A stretch of DNA of 39,701 nucleotides from Pseudomonas sp. KBW05 (GTDB taxonomy: Bacteria; Pseudomonadota; Gammaproteobacteria; Pseudomonadales; Pseudomonadaceae). Shown piece after piece: positions 13,994 through 21,148 of the stretch. Below the pieces are notes generated by a model that was not told the origin of the DNA, did not search any database, and saw nothing but the letters and a program-made list of their open reading frames with translations. Numbering within the stretch: the first letter of the stretch is position 1; each line of letters begins with the position of its first letter. The translations under genes and the position numbers were made by a program. The stretch is from positions 1 through 39,701 of the forward strand of contig NZ_QAJM01000008.1 of NCBI RefSeq assembly GCF_003852405.1, given 5' to 3'.

Positions 13994-16288
13994 TCAAAAC
14001 TCCGCACTGAGGGTGGTCTGGAAGGTGCGCGGCGAACCGGGCCGGTAGTAGGCCGGCCCGCTGGCGCTGGTGAGGATGTAGCCGAGGTAGTCCTTGTCGA
14101 AGAGGTTGTCGATGTTGAAGCGCAGCTTGACGCTCTTGAGCGGCCCGTAATGCAAACGCTCGCCGCCAAGGTCGAGGTAGGCGTTGTAGAGCGTGTAGCC
14201 CGGCACCGATTCGGTGTTGGTGAAGTTGCTGTAGCGCGAGCCGATATGCCGCCCGGAAAAATTCAGCACCGCCCACGGCGCCAGCTCGTAGGTGATGCCC
14301 GCCTGCGCCAGCCAGCGCGGGCTGTCGGGGATGTTGTTGTCCTTGAGGGACAGCCCGGCGGCATCGTCCTTGAACTGCGCGATGTTGTAGGTGAGGTTGC
14401 CGTTGAGCACCAGTTTGTCCGCCAGTACCGGCGGCTTCCATTGCCCGCTCAACTCGGTGCCGTAGGCCAGCGCGCGACCGACGTTCTGGTAGTAGGTTTC
14501 GGCGGTGCTGCTGCCGGCCACCGGCGAGGCGAAGGCTTGCAGACGGTTATCGAACTCGGTGCGGTACAGCGCCCAGGCGGCGTTGAACGTCGGACGATTG
14601 AGGCGGTAGCCCACCTCGTAGTTCTTCGAAGTCTCCGCCGCCGGTGCCGGCGCGTTGGGGCTGGCCGCGCGGAACACATCGTCGGCGCCCCGAGGCAGCG
14701 CCATGTTCTCCGAGTAGGAGGCAAACAGCTGGGAGTTGGCCGTCAGGTCATACACCAGCCCGGCCTGGGGCAGGAAGTTGTCGGTCCATGACGTGCTCAG
14801 GCGCGGCTGGCGGTTGGCGATGTAGTCGCCAGCATTGCGATAGCCTTCGATGCGGTAGTCCAGGTCCAGGCGCTTGAAGCCGTATTGCAGGCGCAGGCGG
14901 TCATCGAGCAGGGTCCAGGTGTCTTTGATGTTCAGTTGCAGGGAGTCGCGGGTCGAGGTGAAGTCGCCCTGCTTGTGCACCGGCTCATTGAACAGCGGGC
15001 TGCCATCGGGGCTGCCGTCGCTCAGGTTGTAGCGCGCTTGCAAGCGGTTGAACACATCCTTTTCGGCCCACACCCCGGCTTCGATCGCATGCTGGCCGAC
15101 GTGCCAGGTCAAGCTGCTGCGCCCGCCGTAACGGTGGCCGCTGAGGGATGACAGCCCGTATTGCACACCCCGCGGATCGACCAGGCCGGGCACGTTGGCC
15201 TCGGCGTTATGCAGCGCCAGCGAGGTGCTGTAGGCCTCGGGGGACACGCCGAAACCTTTCTTGGCTTCGTAGTAGACGCTGGTGCTGCTTTCCAACGCAT
15301 CGTTGAGCAGAAAGTTGCCGGTGAGGCTGTACAAGGTGTCGCGCCGCTGGTTGATCGCCTGCTTGTACGACTGGTTGTAATTGGGATTGCTGTAGGGCAC
15401 GCCAGCCACGGTTTCGGGTTGCGGCGGCACTTCCTTGAGGTAAGCAAAATCGCGCCCGGAGCGACCGAACGGATCATTGGCGGTGCCGTGGTATTGGGCC
15501 TGGGTCACATAGGGCGAGTCGTAGTCATAAAAGTCGTTGTGCACCGCGCGAAACAACAGCTCATGCCCCTCGCCGAACTGATAGCGCACTTTGCCTTCCA
15601 GGTGCTCACGGTCGATGGTCCCGGGGCCGCGCCACAGGTCGCCGTCGATCTTCGAGCGGCTGAAATACGCCGACAGCCCCGCATGCTCGCCAGTTTGCAG
15701 CTTGACGAAACTGCGTCGCAGGCTGTCGCTGCCCAGGGTGTATGACGTACTGACCCCGGCGTCCTTGGCCGGGTTCGTGGAGATGTAATCCACGTACGGC
15801 CCCAGCGAGGTATACCCCGGCTGCGACACGTCCCCGGCGCCGGTGGACGCGGTGACGCGTTCGGTGTTTTCGTTATCGACGTAGCGGTAGATCGGGCTGC
15901 CACCAAACTGGTCACTGCGTCCCAGGGGCACACCGTCGATGGAGAAGCCGATCTGTTGCAGGTTGAACGCGCGCACGAACACCGAGTTGCCGAATTCGTA
16001 GAGGCCCAGGGCATCGTTGGACTGCACGTTGAAGCCGGGCAAGGCTTCGAGCATCTTCAAGCCTGAGGTACCGGCGGGCGCCGACTGCAAGGCTTGATGG
16101 GAAATGGTCAGGGTGTTGCTGATCTGGTCAGTGCCAATCGCCAGGTTGGCCTCGGTGACACGCGCGCCGACCACTTCGACTTTGTCCAACTGCGCTTCTT
16201 GCGCCAGCACGCCCTCGACCGTCAGGCCCATCAACAGGAGCCCGCTCAACCATCTCTTGTTCGCCAGTGACTCACGCTGATTGCTCAT
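13994..16288 (-). CDS. TonB-dependent outer-membrane receptor
   Basis: A 764-residue receptor. The N-terminus has a long polar start and then a hydrophobic signal ending VLA (residue 29). DKVEVVGARV is the TonB-box-like segment. The plug carries LKMLEALPGFNVQSN, SVFVRAFNLQQIGFSIDGVPLGR and ERVTASTGAGDVSQPGY. The barrel ends LSAEF with terminal Phe. The plug diverges from classical siderophore receptors: no PGG motif, and an unusual SLGPYVDYIST strand in its place. That would fit a non-iron substrate. It precedes the M19 dipeptidase by three bases and follows a strong stem-loop in the 119-bp gap after the RidA gene. Substrate unknown; peptide-like by context. Confidence 0.88.
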   Translation of the reverse strand: MSNQRESLANKRWLSGLLLMGLTVEGVLAQEAQLDKVEVVGARVTEANLAIGTDQISNTLTISHQALQSAPAGTSGLKMLEALPGFNVQSNDALGLYEFGNSVFVRAFNLQQIGFSIDGVPLGRSDQFGGSPIYRYVDNENTERVTASTGAGDVSQPGYTSLGPYVDYISTNPAKDAGVSTSYTLGSDSLRRSFVKLQTGEHAGLSAYFSRSKIDGDLWRGPGTIDREHLEGKVRYQFGEGHELLFRAVHNDFYDYDSPYVTQAQYHGTANDPFGRSGRDFAYLKEVPPQPETVAGVPYSNPNYNQSYKQAINQRRDTLYSLTGNFLLNDALESSTSVYYEAKKGFGVSPEAYSTSLALHNAEANVPGLVDPRGVQYGLSSLSGHRYGGRSSLTWHVGQHAIEAGVWAEKDVFNRLQARYNLSDGSPDGSPLFNEPVHKQGDFTSTRDSLQLNIKDTWTLLDDRLRLQYGFKRLDLDYRIEGYRNAGDYIANRQPRLSTSWTDNFLPQAGLVYDLTANSQLFASYSENMALPRGADDVFRAASPNAPAPAAETSKNYEVGYRLNRPTFNAAWALYRTEFDNRLQAFASPVAGSSTAETYYQNVGRALAYGTELSGQWKPPVLADKLVLNGNLTYNIAQFKDDAAGLSLKDNNIPDSPRWLAQAGITYELAPWAVLNFSGRHIGSRYSNFTNTESVPGYTLYNAYLDLGGERLHYGPLKSVKLRFNIDNLFDKDYLGYILTSASGPAYYRPGSPRTFQTTLSAEF

Positions 16289-16328
16289 TGCTGTTCCTTG
16301 TCGGTTTCTGTCGGGTGCACGAGCCCGC

Positions 16329-16364
16329 TCCAGGGCGTTCGGCGCGTGGGCGCCGAAGCCTGGA
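16329..16364 (-). other. Strong stem-loop between RidA and TonB-receptor genes
   Basis: TTCGGCGC (16338-16345) pairs perfectly with GCGCCGAA (16350-16357) across a four-base loop. The stem continues through TCCAGG/CCTGGA (16329-16334 and 16359-16364) after a small internal loop. There is no U-tract on the transcribed strand, so a canonical terminator is unlikely. Like the hairpin before the receptor gene at 3258 it stands just before an outer-membrane receptor inside a co-directional run. mRNA stability or segmental decay is inferred. Confidence 0.6.
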
Positions 16365-16407
16365 ATCCTGTCTATGGAGGGGAGGTGTCAGTGAAACGCT
16401 GCGGGGG

Positions 16408-16842
16408 TTACGCCGTTCGGGCGGCGATGGCCTCGACTTCCACCAGTGCACCCGGCAGTGGCAACGCCACCACTTGCAACGCGGTGCGCGCAGGTTTGTT
16501 CGGCTGCTCTGGCGTGCCGAAGAACTGCGTGTATCCGGCCTGCAAACCGGCGAAATCGAGCTTGCCACCGGTCTCTTCGGCGCCCACCAGGAACACCCGC
16601 AGTTGCACGATATCGCCGAGGTCGAGGTCGTGTTGCTGGAGGATCGTGCGGATCTTGTTGAACACCGACACCGTCTGCACTTCGGTGTTGCCATAGGCCG
16701 CCGGCGTACCCGCCGGGGCGTTGGTGTCGTGCAGGTCGGGCAAGGTGCCGCTGACAAAGATCAGGCTGGCGGACGCCGGCACGGTGACGGTTTGCGAGAT
16801 CGGGAAGTTGCCGACGCTGGTGCGTTGAATGCTGTCGCTCAT
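16408..16842 (-). CDS. RidA/YjgF-YER057c-UK114 family imine/enamine deaminase
   Basis: A 144-residue Rid-family protein. The hallmark substrate-carboxylate Arg is in NKPARTALQVVALPLP (Arg119), and the catalytic-region Glu is in LVEVEAIA. FVSGTLPD and VFNKIRTILQQHDLDLGDIVQLRVFL complete the fold. Rid proteins form trimers and hydrolyse 2-imino or enamine products of flavin amine oxidases and PLP enzymes to keto acids and ammonia. The gene lies 11 bp after a flavin amine oxidase gene, which gives a direct job: releasing ammonia from the imine made by that oxidase. The N-terminal half is somewhat diverged, with an APAGTPAAYGN insertion relative to housekeeping RidA, so I treat it as a specialised paralogue. 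Confidence 0.9.
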   Translation of the reverse strand: MSDSIQRTSVGNFPISQTVTVPASASLIFVSGTLPDLHDTNAPAGTPAAYGNTEVQTVSVFNKIRTILQQHDLDLGDIVQLRVFLVGAEETGGKLDFAGLQAGYTQFFGTPEQPNKPARTALQVVALPLPGALVEVEAIAARTA

Positions 16843-16853
16843 GATGATGCTCC

Positions 16854-18437
16854 TTAGGACGCGGCCACTGCCGCAATCTGACGTTGTTGAGTCACCCGTT
16901 CGGCCAGTTGCGCGACCACATGGCGCGCCGAGTTGGCCGCCGATTCCTGCCAGATGCCCACGCCGCTCTGCACCAGGCCGTCACCGGCGAAGTACACGCG
17001 GCCAAAACCGGCTTCGAGCAAGGCGCTGGCATCGGCCGGGAAGTGTTCGCGTTGCAGCCACGGGCCTTCGCTGTAGGGGATCTGTTCCCAGGACACCGCC
17101 AGCGGGTGGCGCAGGTGTTTGGCATAACCCGGATGCAGCAGCTCCACGGCTTCTTTCGAGGTGGCGTACTGCTGGTCCAACGGTTGCGCGCCAAAGCGGT
17201 CAGCGCCGTCGCCGGTCACATAACCGGCCACCAGCAAACCGTCGCGGGTGTTGAGACCGTTGCTCGGGTACCACAGCAGGCGCGCCGGGTGTTCGATCCA
17301 TGACAGGCCGCCGTAGGTGCGGTAGTCGGTCTCCCAGAAGCGCGGCGACTGCCACGCGACTTTGGTCGCCTGGTCGCTGCGGGTGCTGCGCAAGGCGGCC
17401 TTGATCGGGTCGCTGAAGTCAGTATCGAGCTTGGCCAGCAACGGCAGCGGTAGGGTCGAGATCAGGTAGTCGGCGCGCACCACCTGTTCGCGGCCGCTGT
17501 GCTGGTCGTGATACGTCACCGCAACGCCGTCTTCCAGTTGGCGGATCTGCCGCACCTGGGCGCCCAGTTGCACGTGGTCGCGGACCCGGGCGTAAAAGGC
17601 GTCGGTGATGCGGTCCATGCCGCCCACTGGCTGGAACATCGTCGCCGAGAACTCCGGGAACTCAGTGTGCAGCAGCGCGCCCCACAGCTCCGGGTGCAGC
17701 AGTTGATCCAGCGCCAGCGGGCTGCGCGCAGCCGGCAAAGCGCCGGGATGGGCCGGCGATTCCAGGTGCCCCGAACGGATCGTGCCCTCGAACGCCAGCT
17801 CTTGCGAGAGGTCGCCATACACCTGCAAAAACGCCAGCAAGCGCGTGCGTTCTTCGCTGCTCAATACATCATCAAGGGCATCGCGCTGCACGGCCTTGGC
17901 CAGCAGGCCGGACAAGTGCCCGCGCGCGTCGTTGATCGCCTGGCCGACGCTGAACGCCGGCTTGTCGATATCCGGGCGCACCTGGGCGCCATGGCTGCTG
18001 TTGACCAGCACCTCCAGCGGCACCCCCAGTTCGCTGCAATAGTCGAGGATCGTGCGGTGCTGGCTGGGGATGCGCGCCGGACCCGCGTTGAAGTAATGGC
18101 CCTGATCAAAAGCGGCGGTTTGCGTGCGGCCGTCCTTGTAGTCCACGCGGTCGCCATGGCGGATCGTCCAGGTGCGGCCACCCACCCGCTCGCGGGCCTC
18201 CAGCACTTGCACCTCGAAGCCGGCGCGGGTCAGTTCCAGCGCCGTGACCAACCCGGCAATCCCGGCGCCCAGCACCAGCACACGGGTGCCCTGCCCCAGG
18301 CCGTCCTTGAGTTTCAGCGGTTGCGGGCGGCGGTGCGACGAAGGCCCCAGGCCCAACACCGCCAGGGCATCCTTGACCGCCTTCTCACCGCCTACCGCCG
18401 CGATGCTCGACAGCGCTTCACGTCGTGTCAGTCCCAT
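16854..18437 (-). CDS. Flavin monoamine/L-amino-acid oxidase family protein
   Basis: A 527-residue FAD amine oxidase. The Rossmann motif is LVLGAGIAGL (Gly57, Gly59, Gly62), the ribose-binding acid is in VLEARERVGGRTW (Glu80), and the C-terminal FAD motif is RVYFAGDGLVQSGVGIWQESAANSARHV. The N-terminus MGLTRREALSSIAAVGG resembles a weak twin-arginine signal, but the hydrophobic stretch is short, so export is uncertain. The family includes L-amino-acid oxidases and tryptophan monooxygenase: amine to imine with H2O2 from O2. It is coupled to the RidA gene (11 bp) and follows an amino-acid-type binding protein gene (12 bp). The likely role is oxidative deamination of the imported amino-acid-like compound. 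Confidence 0.87.
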   Translation of the reverse strand: MGLTRREALSSIAAVGGEKAVKDALAVLGLGPSSHRRPQPLKLKDGLGQGTRVLVLGAGIAGLVTALELTRAGFEVQVLEARERVGGRTWTIRHGDRVDYKDGRTQTAAFDQGHYFNAGPARIPSQHRTILDYCSELGVPLEVLVNSSHGAQVRPDIDKPAFSVGQAINDARGHLSGLLAKAVQRDALDDVLSSEERTRLLAFLQVYGDLSQELAFEGTIRSGHLESPAHPGALPAARSPLALDQLLHPELWGALLHTEFPEFSATMFQPVGGMDRITDAFYARVRDHVQLGAQVRQIRQLEDGVAVTYHDQHSGREQVVRADYLISTLPLPLLAKLDTDFSDPIKAALRSTRSDQATKVAWQSPRFWETDYRTYGGLSWIEHPARLLWYPSNGLNTRDGLLVAGYVTGDGADRFGAQPLDQQYATSKEAVELLHPGYAKHLRHPLAVSWEQIPYSEGPWLQREHFPADASALLEAGFGRVYFAGDGLVQSGVGIWQESAANSARHVVAQLAERVTQQRQIAAVAAS

Positions 18438-18449
18438 GTTCGCTACTCC

Positions 18450-19373
18450 TTAATCCGGCAGGCCCGGTGGGTTGATCAGCGACTTGTCGACGCGCTCCAC
18501 ATCCAGGCCCCAGCGTTGCAGGACCTGCTCGTATTGGCCGCCGGCAATCGCGCTTTCCAGGGCGGTGTGGATCGGCTTGATCAGGCCGTTGTCCTTGCGC
18601 GTGGTCACGGCGATGTCTGCCTGCAACGGCCAGCCGCCGTTGACGGTGCCGACACGCTTGATGCCGCCGGTGATCGCGGCGGAATAGGCGTACACCGAGT
18701 TCGGCCCGAACAGCGCATCACTGCGCCCGGACTGCACCGCCAGTTGCGCGGCAGCCTGGTCATCGAAGTACTGCAACAGCGCGGGCTTGATCCCGGCCTT
18801 CTCATTCGCCTCGTTCCACGCCAGCAGGACTTTTTCCTGGTTGGTGCCGGAGCCAACGATGATCTTCAGCCCGGCGATGTCCGGCGCCTGTTTGATCTCG
18901 TTGATCTTGCTGGTGCTCTTCACATAGAACCCGAGCACGTCCTGGCGATAGGTGGCGAAGTCAAAGCGTTTCTTGCGCGCTTCGGTCACAGTGACGTTGC
19001 TGATCACCGCGTCGTATTTGCCCGAGCTGACGCCCAGCGGCCAGTCTTCCCAACTGGTCTGCACCACGTTGAGTTGCAGGCCGAGGCTGTCAGCGACCAG
19101 TTGCGCGGTGTCGGCTTCGCTGCCGATGGTGGTCTTGTCGTCATTGGCCAGCAGCGCCAGGGGTGGCCCCGCCACGCCGGACACGGCCACGGTGAACTTG
19201 CCCGGCTGGGCGAACTTGAAGCCTGGCGGGATCTGCGCGATGGCGGCTTCGTTGCGCGGCACATGGATGCGCACGCGGTCGGGGCTGAGGTCCACCTGTT
19301 GCACGGCGAACGCACTTTGCGCAGCACTGACGGCCAGCGCCAGCAGGGCCACACGGGCAGTAGAAATAAACAT
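18450..19373 (-). CDS. Polar amino-acid ABC transporter substrate-binding protein
   Basis: A 307-residue family 3 binding protein. The signal peptide is residues 1-23 (AFA end). Domain blocks are FTVAVSGVAGPPLALLANDD, GSEADTAQLVADSLGLQLNVVQ, WPLGVSSGKYDAVISNVTVTEARKKRFDFATY and LQYFDDQAAAQLAVQSGRSDALF. The arrangement SNVTVTEAR-KRFDF marks the amino-acid/opine-binding class. There is an extra N-terminal stretch of about 30 residues before the first domain compared with minimal family members. The gene follows its ATPase gene by 18 bp and precedes the amine oxidase gene. It captures the substrate delivered to the periplasm for the permease at 20158-21123; the ligand is not identifiable from sequence. 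Confidence 0.9.
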   Translation of the reverse strand: MFISTARVALLALAVSAAQSAFAVQQVDLSPDRVRIHVPRNEAAIAQIPPGFKFAQPGKFTVAVSGVAGPPLALLANDDKTTIGSEADTAQLVADSLGLQLNVVQTSWEDWPLGVSSGKYDAVISNVTVTEARKKRFDFATYRQDVLGFYVKSTSKINEIKQAPDIAGLKIIVGSGTNQEKVLLAWNEANEKAGIKPALLQYFDDQAAAQLAVQSGRSDALFGPNSVYAYSAAITGGIKRVGTVNGGWPLQADIAVTTRKDNGLIKPIHTALESAIAGGQYEQVLQRWGLDVERVDKSLINPPGLPD

Positions 19374-19391
19374 GGGCAGTCACTCCTTGAA

Positions 19392-20165
19392 CTAAAGCAC
19401 CTTGCCGAGAAAGGCCACGGTGCGGGGATGTCGGGGTTGGCGGAAGATCTGTTCAGGCGGGCCTTCTTCGATGAGCTGGCCGTCGCAGAGGAACACCACG
19501 TGGTCGGCCACTTCGCGGGCAAAACCGATTTCGTGGGTGACGATCACCAGGGTCACGCCCAATTGGGTCAGGCCCTTGATCACATCGAGCACTTCGCCCA
19601 CCAGCTCCGGGTCGAGGGCCGAGGTGGGTTCATCGAACAGCAGCACTTTCGGGTCCAGCGCCAGGGCGCGGGCGATGGCCACGCGTTGTTGTTGGCCGCC
19701 GGAGAGCTGGCGTGGATAGGCATCGGCTTTGTCTGAAAGGCCAACCTTGGCCAGCAACTCGGACGCCTTGGCCTGCGCCTCGGCCTTGCTCCAGCGCTTG
19801 TGGGCCAGGGGCGCCTCGGCGATGTTTTCCCAGGCGGTGAGGTGCGGGAACAGGTTGAAGTTCTGGAACACGAAACCGACGTCGATCCGGCGCTTGAGGA
19901 TTTCCCGTTCTTTCAGTTCGTAGAGCAGGTCACCCTTGCGTCGATAGCCGACGTATTCACCGTCGATGGTGATGTGGCCGCTGTCGATCTTTTCCAGGTG
20001 GTTGATGGTGCGCAGCAAGGTGGATTTGCCCGAGCCCGACGGCCCGAGAATCACCGTGACCTTGCCCGGGTCAATGGTCAGGTGGATGTCTTGCAACACC
20101 TGCTGATTGCCAAAGCGCTTGCCCACGCCCTGGATTTGAATGCGACCGGCGCGGGCTTCACTCAT
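19392..20165 (-). CDS. Polar amino-acid ABC transporter ATP-binding protein
   Basis: A 257-residue ATPase of the HisP/GlnQ class. Walker A is GPSGSGKST (residues 41-49), the signature is LSGGQQQR, Walker B is VLLFDEPTSALDPE, and the switch is VTHE. The start at 20165 is preceded by AAGGAG and overlaps the permease gene's last eight bases; an upstream extension to 20240 would add a basic stretch lying inside the permease gene. It energises import through the adjacent permease. An insertion (GYRRKGDLLYELKEREIL) after the first strands is longer than in HisP. The three ABC genes are in the order permease, ATPase, binding protein with tight spacing. Confidence 0.93.
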   Translation of the reverse strand: MSEARAGRIQIQGVGKRFGNQQVLQDIHLTIDPGKVTVILGPSGSGKSTLLRTINHLEKIDSGHITIDGEYVGYRRKGDLLYELKEREILKRRIDVGFVFQNFNLFPHLTAWENIAEAPLAHKRWSKAEAQAKASELLAKVGLSDKADAYPRQLSGGQQQRVAIARALALDPKVLLFDEPTSALDPELVGEVLDVIKGLTQLGVTLVIVTHEIGFAREVADHVVFLCDGQLIEEGPPEQIFRQPRHPRTVAFLGKVL

Positions 20166-21123
20166 GGGATTTCTCCTTGAGCCAGCGGCTGATGCGTTGC
20201 AACGGCGTCGGCGGCAGCACCCGTGCGGTGCCACGGGCAAAGTAGCGCTCGACGTAGTACTGCGCGCTGGTCAGCACGGTGGTGATGATCAGGTACCACA
20301 CGGTCGCCACGATCAGCAGCGGGATCACCGCCTGGGTACGGTTGTAGATGACCTGCACGGTGTAGAACAGCTCGGGCAAGGCCAGCACGTAGACAATGGA
20401 GGTGCCTTTGACCAGGCCGATGATTTCGTTGAAGCCCGACGGCAGAATCGAGCGCAGCGCCTGGGGCAGAATGATGCGGAACACCCGGCGCGAAGCCGGC
20501 AGACCCAGCGCCGCCGCCGCTTCGTGCTGGCCAGCATCCACGCCGATCAGGCCGCCGCGAATGATCTCTGCCGCGTACGCCGCCTGCATCAAGCTCAAGC
20601 CCAGCACGGCCACGGTGAACTGGCTGAGCACATCCACGGTGGACCACTCGGCGAACACCACGCTGGTGAACGGCACGCCGAGCACGATGTGGTCATACAG
20701 ATAAGCGAAGTTGTACAGAATGATCAGCACCAGCAGCGCCGGCATCGAACGGAAAAACCAGATATAGCCCCAGGCCAACGCCGCCAACAGCGGCGAGCCC
20801 GACAGCCGCGCCAACGCCAGCGCCGTGCCGAGGATCATGCTGAATACGGTGCTCAGCAGGGTCAGCAACAGCGTCTGGCCGAGGCCGCGCAGCACCGACG
20901 GCGAGAAGAACCACTGGCCGAACACGCCCCACTCCCAGCGCGGGTTGGTGGCCAGGGAGTGCACGATGCCCAGCAGAACCAGCGCGGCAAAGATCGACCC
21001 GGCCCAGCGCCAGGGGTGTCGCGCGGGGACGACTTGCAAGGTCTTGATGGGGGTGGCGACACGGGCCGGGCGAACCGGGCGCGCCTGTTCAATCAGGTCA
21101 TAGGGTTTGGCGACGATGGGCAT
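20158..21123 (-). CDS. Polar amino-acid ABC transporter permease
   Basis: A 321-residue HisM/GlnP-class permease. It has an unusually long cytoplasmic N-terminus (about 38 residues) before the first helix, then the conserved SVLRGLGQTLLLTLLSTVFSMILG, FRSMPALLVLIILY, and the EAA loop HEAAAALGLPASRRVFRIILPQALRSILP. There are about five membrane helices. It starts 25 bp after the TonB receptor gene, so receptor and inner-membrane importer appear co-transcribed. This is a notable pairing because polar amino-acid importers are normally fed by porins. It suggests a substrate that is scarce or too large for porins. Confidence 0.92.
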   Translation of the reverse strand: MPIVAKPYDLIEQARPVRPARVATPIKTLQVVPARHPWRWAGSIFAALVLLGIVHSLATNPRWEWGVFGQWFFSPSVLRGLGQTLLLTLLSTVFSMILGTALALARLSGSPLLAALAWGYIWFFRSMPALLVLIILYNFAYLYDHIVLGVPFTSVVFAEWSTVDVLSQFTVAVLGLSLMQAAYAAEIIRGGLIGVDAGQHEAAAALGLPASRRVFRIILPQALRSILPSGFNEIIGLVKGTSIVYVLALPELFYTVQVIYNRTQAVIPLLIVATVWYLIITTVLTSAQYYVERYFARGTARVLPPTPLQRISRWLKEKSHE

Positions 21124-21148
21124 GTTCTCTTCCTCGCGGGTTGTGGCC

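Noticed and set aside
12803-14791. Long plus-strand frame (662 codons) across the dipeptidase and receptor genes
   Set aside because: It spans two genes on the other strand, including their junction, has no recognisable domain, and shows antisense codon bias.
17499-19736. Long plus-strand frame (745 codons) opposite the amine oxidase, binding-protein and ATPase genes
   Set aside because: All three opposite genes have full catalytic motifs. The frame has shadow composition only.
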